The notes beneath the pieces are model-generated. The model made no database searches and had not been told where the DNA came from. It saw only the letters and a program-made list of their open reading frames with translations. The translations under genes were made by a program, and so were the position numbers. Of a DNA stretch of 41,739 nucleotides, positions 1 through 7,745 are shown piece by piece; the first letter of the stretch is position 1, and every line of letters begins with the position of its first letter. This stretch comes from Gammaproteobacteria bacterium (GTDB lineage Bacteria; Pseudomonadota; Gammaproteobacteria; Steroidobacterales; Foliamicaceae). The DNA lies in contig JAPPHC010000069.1 in NCBI GenBank assembly GCA_028821145.1, positions 698-42,436 of the forward strand. Reading direction: 5' to 3'.

Positions 1-205
1 CTCGGCCGTGGGGAGGAGACCGCAGATTGGAGGGGTGGGGGGGGGGGGGGGGGGCGGGGGGGGGGGCGCCCGGGGGCGCCCGCCCCCGGGCGGGCCGCGC
101 CCCCCCGCGGCGGCGGGGCGCGCGGGGGGGGCGGGGGGCGGCGCCGGGGGGCGGGCGGCGCCCCCCCCGGGGGGGGGCCGCCCCCCCCCCCCCCCCCCCC
201 CAGGG
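1..205. other. Low-complexity G/C-only block at contig edge
   Basis: Positions 37-201 contain only G and C, with runs of about 17-21 identical bases, such as a G run near 37-54 and a C run near 181-201. The composition changes abruptly to ordinary coding sequence at about 205, next to the ferrochelatase stop. No gene, promoter or structured repeat can be supported; reading frames here are only poly-Gly, poly-Pro and Arg. It is most likely a sequencing or assembly artefact at a contig end. Confidence 0.75.
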
Positions 206-207
206 GC

Positions 208-1272
208 TTAATGCGCGACTGTGTTGTTCGGGCAGGTACCGAACTGCATGGGACAGCGCCGCGGCCCGATGTCCGAAGCCACCCCTTCCCTGCCGACGGC
301 GCTTCGAACCAGGTCGCCCAGTCCCCGGATAAAGTCGCAATCGACTGCGACTGTGGGGCACCGCGTGAAGAATGGAACACCGGTACCGGCGGCGATCTCG
401 CGGAATTCCATGTCGATTTCCACCAGCGTTTCCACATGCTCGGAAACAAACGCGATCGGCACCACCACGACAGGCAGCCCCGCCGCGCCGGCGCGGCGCA
501 CTTCGTCTTCGGTGGACGGACCGATCCACTGCACCGGACCGACCCGGCTCTGATAGCAGGTCGCCCAGTCCAGCCCGGGGCGGCCCAGCGCCTCCACGAT
601 GGCCGCAGAGGTCATCTCCACCTGCCACTCGTAGGGGTCCCCGGCGTTGATCGTACGCCGGGGCAAGGCATGCGCGGAAAGCAACAACCGCGGGGCGCCG
701 TGGTGCGATGCCTCATCCAGGGCCTTGCGGATGTTGGCGACGGTCGCGCCCAGAAAGCCGTGGTGCGCCGGATAGCAACAGACGATGTCCTGCGGCGCTG
801 CCAGTCCCTGCTTGCGGGCCGCTTCCCTGAAGGCCTTTACCGAAGTGCCGGTGGTCGTGGTCGAGAACTGCGGATACAGCGGCAACAGAACGATGCGATC
901 CGGCCCGAAATCCTTGATCCTGCGCACGGTCTCGCGGACCAGCGGGTGCCAGTAGCGCATGAACACGAAGACTTCCACCTGCTCGGCGGTGTCGGCGATT
1001 TCCTTCTTCAGCGCCTCGGCCTGCTCCACCGTTGCCGGCAGGATCGCGGAGCCGCCGCCCACCTTGCTGTAGATCTCCTCGCTGGTGGCGGCGCGCCGGC
1101 TCGTGATCAGCCGCGCCGCAACCCAGCGCAGGGGATTGGGCATGCGCAGGATCGCGGGATCGCTGAACAGGTTGAGCAGGAACGGGCGGATGGCTTCGGG
1201 CGTGTCCGGCCCGCCCAGGTTGAAGATCACCACGGCAAGCCGGCGTGGCTTGCTGGACGTCGTATCGACCAA
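208..1272 (-). CDS. hemH: Ferrochelatase (protoheme ferro-lyase)
   Basis: This 354-residue protein inserts Fe2+ into protoporphyrin IX, the last step of protoheme synthesis. Visible family marks are NLGGPDTP near residue 18, LYPQFSTTTTGTS near 132, the catalytic His in SAHALP (H201) and SEHVETLVEID (H279, E281). The start is TTG at 1272, preceded by GGGGAAG. The C-terminal tail carries four cysteines (C305, C312, C340, C347), the last two in RRCPMQFGTCP. This resembles ferrochelatases with a C-terminal [2Fe-2S] cluster, but cluster binding is inferred. It lies 40 bases downstream of the RCCR-like gene on the same strand, so co-transcription is likely. Confidence 0.95.
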   Translation of the reverse strand: MVDTTSSKPRRLAVVIFNLGGPDTPEAIRPFLLNLFSDPAILRMPNPLRWVAARLITSRRAATSEEIYSKVGGGSAILPATVEQAEALKKEIADTAEQVEVFVFMRYWHPLVRETVRRIKDFGPDRIVLLPLYPQFSTTTTGTSVKAFREAARKQGLAAPQDIVCCYPAHHGFLGATVANIRKALDEASHHGAPRLLLSAHALPRRTINAGDPYEWQVEMTSAAIVEALGRPGLDWATCYQSRVGPVQWIGPSTEDEVRRAGAAGLPVVVVPIAFVSEHVETLVEIDMEFREIAAGTGVPFFTRCPTVAVDCDFIRGLGDLVRSAVGREGVASDIGPRRCPMQFGTCPNNTVAH

Positions 1273-1312
1273 GGCCGCTTCCCCTGCCTGAGTTACGTTT
1301 GGACGCCGGCGC

Positions 1313-2125
1313 TCAGGAGCGGGCCAGCGCCTCGCGGATCTGCTCCGTGCCGATGCGCAGTTCGAGCATGCGCTGGAACTCCTCCTCGCCGAAGACTTTT
1401 TGGGGCAGAACGTTCATCGGATCGAGCCGGTAACCGAGCTCCCGCACCTTGAAATCGAAATCGCGCTGCGCGGCGCGTTCCTCTTCGAGCACCGGCTCGG
1501 CCTCGTCCAGCCAGCCGAACCAGCGGTCGAGAAAGCCTTCCAGGTATTGCTCGCACAGATCGATATTGGCGTCCGTCAGTTCCGCCGTATGGCTGATGCA
1601 CACCGGCGACATCAGCGCCCTCAGGTAGGCGCCGTGGCTGACGTACTGAGTGAACGCCGGATTGCCCTGAAACTCGAGGTAGGCGGCGTTGGCCGGCTCG
1701 TAGTAGCGTTCCAGGTACTCGGGATTGACCCTCAGGTCCACGCGCGGCGTGTATTCGGCGTAGAAGAACAGCCGCGGAATCGTCCCGAAAATCACCGCCA
1801 GATGCGGCACGCGGTTCTGTTCGCCCAGGAACACGGTGGCGTTGATGTCCAGGATGCTCGCGTGGCGGTTGCCGATCCACGAATGAACCAGCCACGGGAC
1901 CTCGGGGCTGCTGTACGCCTGGAACGACCCCTCCATGGCGCCATCGGGCGAGGTGTAGTACTCCCTCCCTTCGCAACTCGGATGCAGTTCGGACGGGAAC
2001 CGCTCGCGCACTCGATCGACGATCCCGGTCTGGATCCCCCAGCATCGCTTCCAGGCGGCGGAAACGTCCACCTGCGGGTTTTCCGCAAGAAACTCCATGA
2101 TCGTCTTGACTTCGGTCTTTGTCAT
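1313..2125 (-). CDS. Red chlorophyll catabolite reductase-like protein
   Basis: The 270-residue product resembles plant RCC reductase (ACD2), a relative of ferredoxin-dependent bilin reductases. Shared features are a SWIGN.HASILDI segment, a hydrophobic strand with FGTIPRLFFYAEYTPR, the R/K-x-DL-x-V/L-x-P-x-YL-x-x-YY pattern (RVDLRVNPEYLERYY) and a downstream FVSP-like V-S-H-G/SP stretch. In plants the enzyme reduces an open-chain tetrapyrrole using ferredoxin; the bacterial substrate is unknown. ATG at 2125 is chosen because GAGGAG lies about 11 bases upstream; an ATG at 2170 has no ribosome site. Its position upstream of hemH fits a tetrapyrrole role, but that is inference. No signal peptide is seen. 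Confidence 0.7.
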   Translation of the reverse strand: MTKTEVKTIMEFLAENPQVDVSAAWKRCWGIQTGIVDRVRERFPSELHPSCEGREYYTSPDGAMEGSFQAYSSPEVPWLVHSWIGNRHASILDINATVFLGEQNRVPHLAVIFGTIPRLFFYAEYTPRVDLRVNPEYLERYYEPANAAYLEFQGNPAFTQYVSHGAYLRALMSPVCISHTAELTDANIDLCEQYLEGFLDRWFGWLDEAEPVLEEERAAQRDFDFKVRELGYRLDPMNVLPQKVFGEEEFQRMLELRIGTEQIREALARS

Positions 2126-2181
2126 CGGTCCCGTTTCTCCTCGGAAATCACGCCGGGCGGTCGGCCGCATATTGCATCAAC

Positions 2182-2199
2182 AGTTGTTCGCAGACAACT
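2182..2199. promoter_or_regulatory. Palindromic operator-like site in divergent promoter region
   Basis: AGTTGT (2182-2187) and ACAACT (2194-2199) form a perfect inverted repeat with a 6-base spacer. It sits in the 135-base gap between the divergent RCCR-like gene and the GMC small-subunit gene. The size and symmetry fit a dimeric helix-turn-helix regulator, but no regulator gene is nearby and the binding protein cannot be named. Confidence 0.35.
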
Positions 2200-2260
2200 T
2201 CCGCCGCTGATGTGTCCTGCGGCAGCGCGTAAACTTCGCGCCGGGGAGGCGGTGAGTTCG

Positions 2261-2701
2261 ATGCGCGCGACGAGGCGAGACTTTATTGGTGGCGTGTGGG
2301 CGATGCCGGCGCTGGGAATCGGTGGCTGGGCGGGAGCCTACGAAGCGCTGGAACGGTTTCGGACACTGTCGGCGCGGCTGACGGGATTCCCGGCAGCGTC
2401 GCTCGACCCCGCACTGGCGGGCGATCTGCTCGACGCGCTGCGGGCCACGGGCGAAGGCGCCGGCCTGGACGATTTGACTGACGGAACGGCGGACGGAGCG
2501 CTCGGCGGCCTTGCCGCGCAGATCATCGCGGCCTGGTATTCGGGCATCCACCCCACGGCGGATGGCCCGGCGGCCCGCGCTTATCGCGAGGCGCTCGTGT
2601 GGCAGGCGCTGGAGTTCGCGCACGCGCCCGGCTATTGCAGTACGGAACTCAACGACTGGAGCCGCCCGCCGGCGGGCGCCGGCCCGGATGCCATAACGTG
2701 A
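2261..2701 (+). CDS. Tat-exported small subunit of a GMC/sorbitol-dehydrogenase-type enzyme
   Basis: The 146-residue protein matches the small-subunit family of membrane-bound FAD sorbitol dehydrogenases (FAD-SLDH, gluconate dehydrogenase subunit-3-like). It has a twin-arginine start (TRRDFIGG) followed by a short hydrophobic stretch, then the family pattern SARLTGFP...LDPALA, AWYSGIHP, YREALVWQAL and a late Cys (GYCS) near W..PP. Such subunits carry the catalytic flavoprotein across the membrane by the Tat route. The start is ATG 2261 or in-frame GTG 2252; GGGGAGG lies at 2243-2249. Its stop overlaps the GTG start of the GMC gene by 4 bases, so the pair is translationally coupled. Confidence 0.75.
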   Translation: MRATRRDFIGGVWAMPALGIGGWAGAYEALERFRTLSARLTGFPAASLDPALAGDLLDALRATGEGAGLDDLTDGTADGALGGLAAQIIAAWYSGIHPTADGPAARAYREALVWQALEFAHAPGYCSTELNDWSRPPAGAGPDAIT

Positions 2702-4314
2702 GTGACATAACCGCCGATGCGGTTGTAGTGGGTTCCGGATTCGCCGGGGCGCTGCTGGCCGACCGGCTGGCCGCCCAAGGCATCCGCACCGCCATCCTGG
2801 AAGCCGGCCCCCGCGTGAATCGGGCGCACGCATTCGAGACTTTTCTCGGCGCGGTCGTCAAGACGCCGGAGAGTCCGTACGAACGCTCGCCGGAAGCCGA
2901 CTTTCCGATGAGCGAGGACCCCGATCACTGGTATCGTCAATCGGGGGCGGACAAGTTCAAGAGTACCTATCTCAAGGCGGTGGGCGGCACCTCGTGGCAT
3001 TGGCTGGGCACCTGCGTGCGCTTTCTGCCGAGCGATTTTCGGCTGCAAAGCCGGTTCGGATGCGGCGTGGACTGGCCCATCGGCTACGAAGAAATCGAGC
3101 CGTTTTACGTCGCAGCCGAGCGCGAACTCGGCGTGGCGGGAGATTCGGCGGACGACCTGGGCTCGCCGCGCTCCGGTCCGTACCCGATGCCGCCCATCCG
3201 GGCCAGCTGGCTGGACGGCGTGTGCAAGCGCGCGCTGGCCGATACTCCGTGGCGGGTGCGGCCCACGCCGCAGGCGCGCAACTCCGAAGTGCACGACGGC
3301 CGCCCGGCATGCTGCGGCAGCGCCAGTTGCATCCCGATCTGTCCGGTGGCCGCCAAGTACGACGCGACGGTTCACCTGCGCCGGGCCGAGGCCAACGGCG
3401 CCGCGCTGCATGAGCAGACCACGGCCACCCTCGTTGAGACCGGCGAAGGCGCGCGGGTGACGGCAGTCCGTTTCAGCCGACCGGACGGCAGCCGCGGCGT
3501 GGCGCGCGGGCGGGTTTACGTGCTTGCGGCCAATGCCGTAGAAACTCCGCGCCTGCTGCTTCACTCGCGCTCCGAGCGTACGCCGAGCGGAGTGGCCAAC
3601 GCCTCGGACCAAGTGGGCCGCAACCTGATGGACCATCCTGTTCAGTTGAGCTGGGCGCTGGCGGAGGGCCCGGTATGGCCGTATCGCGGGCCGCTCTCGA
3701 CTTCGGCCATCGAGAACACCCGTGACGGGCCGTTCCGGCGCCAGCGGTCGGCGTTGAGAATCGAGATCGGCAATGACGGCTGGACCTGGCCCACCGGCGG
3801 CGCCATTACGCTTGGCGGGCGGTTGGCGCGGCGCGGATTGCGGGGCAAGCCGCTGCGGGCGGCCGTCGCCGACCATGCCGCCCGCGAGGTGCGGCTGGCG
3901 GCGCTGACCGAACAGCTTCCGGAGCAGGACAACCGCGTAATGCTTGATGAACATGAGCGCGACCCCTTCGGCGTTCCGCTGCCGCAAATGCACTATCGCG
4001 TGGGTGCCTATGCGCGCGCCGGCCTGGCCGAGGCGCAACGGATTCACGACCGGATTTTCGCCCACCTGAACGCGTCCGAAGCACACCACAGCGACACCTG
4101 GCAGGGCGCGGGCCACATCCTCGGCACCACCCGCATGGGCAACTACCCCCGGCGCTCGGTGGTGGACCGCGATCTGCGCTGCCACGACCACCGGAACCTT
4201 TTTCTGGTGGGCGGCGGAGCGTTCCCCACCGGTTCCACCGCCAACCCCACGCTCACCATCGCGGCGCTGGCGCTGCGCGCCGCCGGGACCATAACGGCCA
4301 CGCTTTCGGCATGA
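2698..4314 (+). CDS. GMC-family FAD oxidoreductase, large catalytic subunit
   Basis: This 538-residue flavoprotein probably oxidises an alcohol or sugar alcohol on the periplasmic side. It begins with GTG at 2698 (VSDITADAVVVGSGFAG), giving an immediate FAD-binding GxGxxG strand. NRAHAFE and KAVGGTSWHWLGTC follow; a Cys-rich stretch (CCGSASCIPICP, about residues 202-213) is typical of the choline/gluconate/sorbitol dehydrogenase branch. Near the C-terminus are HILGTTRMG and VGGGAFPTGSTANPTLT with the FAD-contacting end motif. It has no signal peptide and probably leaves the cell with the small subunit. The usual third subunit, a multiheme cytochrome c, is absent here, so the electron acceptor is unknown. 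Confidence 0.85.
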   Translation: MSDITADAVVVGSGFAGALLADRLAAQGIRTAILEAGPRVNRAHAFETFLGAVVKTPESPYERSPEADFPMSEDPDHWYRQSGADKFKSTYLKAVGGTSWHWLGTCVRFLPSDFRLQSRFGCGVDWPIGYEEIEPFYVAAERELGVAGDSADDLGSPRSGPYPMPPIRASWLDGVCKRALADTPWRVRPTPQARNSEVHDGRPACCGSASCIPICPVAAKYDATVHLRRAEANGAALHEQTTATLVETGEGARVTAVRFSRPDGSRGVARGRVYVLAANAVETPRLLLHSRSERTPSGVANASDQVGRNLMDHPVQLSWALAEGPVWPYRGPLSTSAIENTRDGPFRRQRSALRIEIGNDGWTWPTGGAITLGGRLARRGLRGKPLRAAVADHAAREVRLAALTEQLPEQDNRVMLDEHERDPFGVPLPQMHYRVGAYARAGLAEAQRIHDRIFAHLNASEAHHSDTWQGAGHILGTTRMGNYPRRSVVDRDLRCHDHRNLFLVGGGAFPTGSTANPTLTIAALALRAAGTITATLSA

Positions 4315-4357
4315 AAGAAACCGACCCCATTCCGCGCAGCGAGCGGGCGGGTCGAGC

Positions 4358-5665
4358 TCAGGTTTTGGCGAGCAGTTCCAGGGCGGCGGCGGTCATGACG
4401 CGGACACCGGTCTCAAGGGTCTTTTCGTAGGAAGGCAGAAAGAACGGCGAGTGCGTGGCCGGCAGTTTGATGCCCCGGGCTTCCGCGCGGGCATATTGCT
4501 CCGGATCCGCGGCGCCCAGCCAGAAATAGAAGCCGGGGATTCGCTCTTCCGTGCGGCCGAACCGGGCGAAGTCCTCGCCGCCCATGACCGGCTTGCTGAG
4601 CTCCACGTTCGCGTCCCCCAGCTCCGCGCGCAGCACGCCGGCCAGGCGGTTGGACAGGTCCGGATCGTTGTAGAGCGCGGGCGTGTATTCGTTCTTGACG
4701 GTCACGTCGGGCAACCGGTCTTCCGGCAGGCCCATCGCCAATGCCTGGGCCCTGGCGATACGGGAGATGCCTTCGAGCAGCAACGCCCGGTTCTCGTCGG
4801 AGTACGAACGCACGGTCAGTTGCAGATCCACGCGGTCGGAGATGATGTTGTGCTTGGTTCCGCCGTGTATGGAGCCCACGGTGACCACACCCTGGTCGAT
4901 GGGGTTGAGGTTGCGGGCCACCAGCGTCTGCAGCGCGGTGACGATGTAGGAGGAGAGCACGATGGGATCGTGAGTCAGGTGCGGCGCGGCGCCGTGTCCG
5001 CCGGTGCCGTGCACGGTGATGTCCACGGAATCGACGTTCGCCATCGCGAATTCCGGCTTGTAGCCGGCCTGCCCGGCGGGCAGGTTGGCGGTCACGTGCA
5101 GGCCGAGGTTGTAGTCCGGACGCGGAAAGCGCTTGAACAGCCCGTCCTCGATCATCGCCCGGGCGCCGAGGCCCCGCTCCTCGGCCGGCTGCGCCACCAG
5201 CACCACCGTGCCGCTCCAGCTGTCGCGCATGGAGACGAGCTTGCGGGCCACGCCGATCAGGTTGGTGATGTGAATGTCGTGTCCGCAGGCATGCATGACC
5301 GGAACCCTGCGGCCCTGCTCGTCTACGGTCGTGACTGTGCTGGCGTAGGGCACGCGTGTCAGCTCCTTGACCGGCAGCCCGTCCATGTCGCCGCGGATCA
5401 TGACGGTGGGGCCCTCGCCGTTGCGCAACACGCCCACCACTCCGGTGCCGCCAACCTCCGATGTGACCTCGTAACCCGCGGCGGCGAATTCCTCGGCCAT
5501 GCGGGCCGCGGTTTCAAACTCGTACAGCGACAACTCCGGGTTGCTGTGGAAGTGCAGGTACAGCTCTTCCATGTAGTCCTGTTCGTCTTGGCTGACGTTG
5601 ATTTCGGCGCTGGCCATGGAGGCGCACAACGCCAGCAAGGCTGCACCGCTGACAAGAATCCGCAT
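4358..5665 (-). CDS. Exported M20-family amidohydrolase (hippurate/IAA-amino acid hydrolase type)
   Basis: The 435-residue enzyme belongs to the M20D amidohydrolases, which cleave N-acyl amino acids or similar amides with two metal ions. Visible marks are RGDMDGLPV, the metal-ligand motif MHACGHDIH, EERGLGARAMIEDGLF, HGGTKHNIISD and the late GGEDFARF. The start is ATG 5665 with AAGGAG about 10 bases upstream, opening with a Sec signal peptide (MRILVSGAALLALCASMASA), so it acts in the periplasm or outside. An in-frame upstream start at 5701 would destroy the signal peptide. It converges on the GMC gene with 43 bases between stops. Confidence 0.88.
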   Translation of the reverse strand: MRILVSGAALLALCASMASAEINVSQDEQDYMEELYLHFHSNPELSLYEFETAARMAEEFAAAGYEVTSEVGGTGVVGVLRNGEGPTVMIRGDMDGLPVKELTRVPYASTVTTVDEQGRRVPVMHACGHDIHITNLIGVARKLVSMRDSWSGTVVLVAQPAEERGLGARAMIEDGLFKRFPRPDYNLGLHVTANLPAGQAGYKPEFAMANVDSVDITVHGTGGHGAAPHLTHDPIVLSSYIVTALQTLVARNLNPIDQGVVTVGSIHGGTKHNIISDRVDLQLTVRSYSDENRALLLEGISRIARAQALAMGLPEDRLPDVTVKNEYTPALYNDPDLSNRLAGVLRAELGDANVELSKPVMGGEDFARFGRTEERIPGFYFWLGAADPEQYARAEARGIKLPATHSPFFLPSYEKTLETGVRVMTAAALELLAKT

Positions 5666-5743
5666 GATCGGGCCGCTCCTTAAGGGAATATCCAGTCGCA
5701 AGGGCCGTAACTTTACACGAGGCGCCAGACGCCGAAGATGGCC

Positions 5744-6361
5744 TCAGGAAGAAAGGTTTGCCATGTCTCGCGGTTCGTCGATATCCACCGCGGCGAGGGG
5801 TATCGGCACGCTCAGCACGTCGTTCGAGGAAGCCAGAAGGACCCGGGCGCCCCGGTCCCCGGACAGTGATTTCAGGTCGGCGAATTGCGAGCGGGGAAAG
5901 ATCGCGGGAACGCCGGGTTTTCCGGCGTAGCGCGAGGCCACGACCGACCGCGGACTGGCTCGCCAGGCCCGCACAAGCGCCGCGAAGTCCGCGGCTTCCA
6001 GCAACGGCTGATCGGCCAGGCACAAGAGCACCGCGCGTGCCCGCCGATCAAGCGCTCGCACGCCGCAGGCAAGCGAGCGCCCCATGCCGTCGCGCCAGCG
6101 CGCATTCCTCACGGTGGTCGTCCGGCCCGCGGGCACGCGGCCTCGTTGCAATGCGCGGCGTATCGCTTCGGCGCGGTAGCCCAGCACCACGCAAATCGTC
6201 CCGGCGCCAGCCTCGTGCGCCAGACGTACGCTTCGCGCCACCAGGGTCTCACCGCGGTACATCGCGAGTTGCTTCGGCGAGCCAAAACGGCGCGCCGCCC
6301 CCGCCGCGAGAATCACCGCGCGCAGGCCCGGGTGGCCCCTTCTACGCGGACTCTCGCGCAT
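5744..6361 (-). CDS. MocA/MobA-like molybdenum cofactor nucleotidyltransferase
   Basis: This 205-residue cytosolic protein is a MobA-like NTP-transferase, closest to MocA (CTP:molybdopterin cytidylyltransferase). It shows LAAGAARRFGSPKQL for nucleotide binding, N-x-x-W-x-x-GMGRSLACG, LADQPLL and GVPAIFP...LSGDRGARVLL, ending in a VDIDEPRD metal-binding stretch. The start is ATG 6361, one codon after a possible TTG. MocA normally serves xanthine-dehydrogenase-type enzymes, but none is encoded here. It lies 78 bases downstream of nothing else on its strand except the HExxH gene (40 bases upstream). The nucleotide specificity (CTP or GTP) is not certain. Confidence 0.8.
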   Translation of the reverse strand: MRESPRRRGHPGLRAVILAAGAARRFGSPKQLAMYRGETLVARSVRLAHEAGAGTICVVLGYRAEAIRRALQRGRVPAGRTTTVRNARWRDGMGRSLACGVRALDRRARAVLLCLADQPLLEAADFAALVRAWRASPRSVVASRYAGKPGVPAIFPRSQFADLKSLSGDRGARVLLASSNDVLSVPIPLAAVDIDEPRDMANLSS

Positions 6362-6404
6362 CAACTACTCGCCTCGCGTCGGGCAGGAGACAGGGCACCA
6401 TGAT

Positions 6405-7619
6405 TCACTGGGGTGCCAGGTACCGGTCGAGGATGGGGTTCAGTGATTTCCGCGTCAGGCGGGTGACTTGAGCGATAACGTCCGGCCGCGGCGAACCATC
6501 TGTAGCGAACCCTCGCGCAACCAATTCCGGCAACACCCGCAGGAAACCACCCTGCACGCCTTGCTTCCCGACGGCGTCGTCAAGCGCCATCCAGAAGGCA
6601 GCACCCATATACAACTGCATGTATGCCTTGCCGTCACCCGCTTCCGCTCGTCCGCCGAGGACCGACAGGGGCGCTTCCAGAGCAAATCCGGGTGCAATGA
6701 ACACATCGTCAACCACGGGATAGAGTACCGGAGCGGTTTCCTTCATCGCCTTGATTGCCAGATAGCTGGCGAGGCTCTCGCCGATCCAAAGCGGGACGGG
6801 CGTGTCAAACAGGTGGTGAGCGTGTTCATGGAGCACGACGTAGAGGGTGATGGCGTGCGCGTTCCTGTCGAAGTCCTGCGCGCGCAAAGGATAGTTTGCG
6901 AGAACCAGTCCTGTCCCCGCGGCGCCGCCAACGCTCAACTGCCATTGGGCGAGGCCCATCCAGAATACGGGTGGAAGTTCAGCGTGCGGCAGCATTTCCA
7001 GGAGATAGCCGATGCCCGCGGAATGGCTGTCCAGCAGGCCGGCGAGATGCTGCGGAATGGTCTCGCGGTCGAAGAAGTGACGGAAACTGCCCCTGTCGAC
7101 ATGGACGGGGTGGCCCAACAACCAGAACCCCGGCGCCTGGTTCAATGCAGGGAGGCGCAGTGGGCCGGCGCGGATCTCAAGCGGCCGGCCATCCAGGAGA
7201 AACGAAACGCGGGGCGCTTCGCCGGCGCCGGGCGCCTGCAGAATCACATCGCCCTCGCTGATGATCCACCAGGCGGGGGTTTCCGAATGCCAACTCAACT
7301 GACCGGATGCCATTACGCCTTCGGCCGGGTAGGGCTGCAGGTTGAACTCCCAGGCCAGGGCGCCGCAGCCCGAATCGACGGAAATCGTTCCTAGGCCGGT
7401 TCGCAATTCACCGCTTTGCGAGCATCGAACCGCTCGAATTCCCGGCTTCTCGACGTCCATCCTCGTCCTGTAGAGCCCTTCCGATGCATCCTCGAGCGTT
7501 GCGGAGCCCCATGCCCGATCCGTGGCGGACAAATCCAAACGTAACTGGGCCGATGCCCCCGACGCCGCCAGGACCCACGCCAGACCCAGGACTCCAGTCA
7601 GAATCAGCTTGTGCTTCAA
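6405..7619 (-). CDS. Exported putative zinc metallopeptidase-like protein (HEHAH motif)
   Basis: I do not recognise a named family for this 404-residue protein. It begins with a clear Sec signal peptide ([24 protein letters not shown]), has a beta-rich N-terminal half with two cysteines, and contains [12 protein letters not shown] followed 13 residues after the HExxH by E in [11 protein letters not shown]. This is the look of a gluzincin zinc site, with two His ligands and a downstream Glu, near residues 261-278. The spacing is shorter than in M1 aminopeptidases (18 residues), so peptidase activity is inference. The start is TTG 7619, only 20 bases after the 3' end of tRNA-Arg, with no good ribosome site. 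Confidence 0.65.
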   Translation of the reverse strand: MKHKLILTGVLGLAWVLAASGASAQLRLDLSATDRAWGSATLEDASEGLYRTRMDVEKPGIRAVRCSQSGELRTGLGTISVDSGCGALAWEFNLQPYPAEGVMASGQLSWHSETPAWWIISEGDVILQAPGAGEAPRVSFLLDGRPLEIRAGPLRLPALNQAPGFWLLGHPVHVDRGSFRHFFDRETIPQHLAGLLDSHSAGIGYLLEMLPHAELPPVFWMGLAQWQLSVGGAAGTGLVLANYPLRAQDFDRNAHAITLYVVLHEHAHHLFDTPVPLWIGESLASYLAIKAMKETAPVLYPVVDDVFIAPGFALEAPLSVLGGRAEAGDGKAYMQLYMGAAFWMALDDAVGKQGVQGGFLRVLPELVARGFATDGSPRPDVIAQVTRLTRKSLNPILDRYLAPQ

Positions 7620-7639
7620 GGGAAAGGACCGTCTGGAAT

Positions 7640-7716
<77 letters not shown>

Positions 7717-7739
7717 GCTGCCGGTTGTTGCCCAGCGTG

Positions 7740-7745
7740 ATTATG
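7740..7745 (-). promoter_or_regulatory. Possible -10 box for tRNA-Arg
   Basis: CATAAT is read on the minus strand at 7745-7740, overlapping the stop codon of the metallophosphoesterase gene. Transcription from it would start about 17 bases before the mature tRNA. No convincing -35 is seen in the upstream coding sequence, so read-through is an alternative. Confidence 0.35.

Noticed and set aside
211-1452. 413-codon plus-strand frame opposite ferrochelatase and the RCCR-like gene
   Set aside because: It spans two good minus-strand genes and their intergenic gap and has no recognisable motif.
2632-4191. 519-codon open frame on the minus strand opposite the GMC gene
   Set aside because: It is an antisense shadow of a well-supported gene in GC-rich DNA. 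The translation shows no recognisable motif, unlike the plus-strand frame.
4315-4357. Imperfect inverted repeat (CGACCC...GGGTCG) between the GMC and M20 genes as a terminator
   Set aside because: The stem is only 6 bases with a long G/C-rich loop and no T tract on either strand, so it is not distinguishable from chance at this GC.
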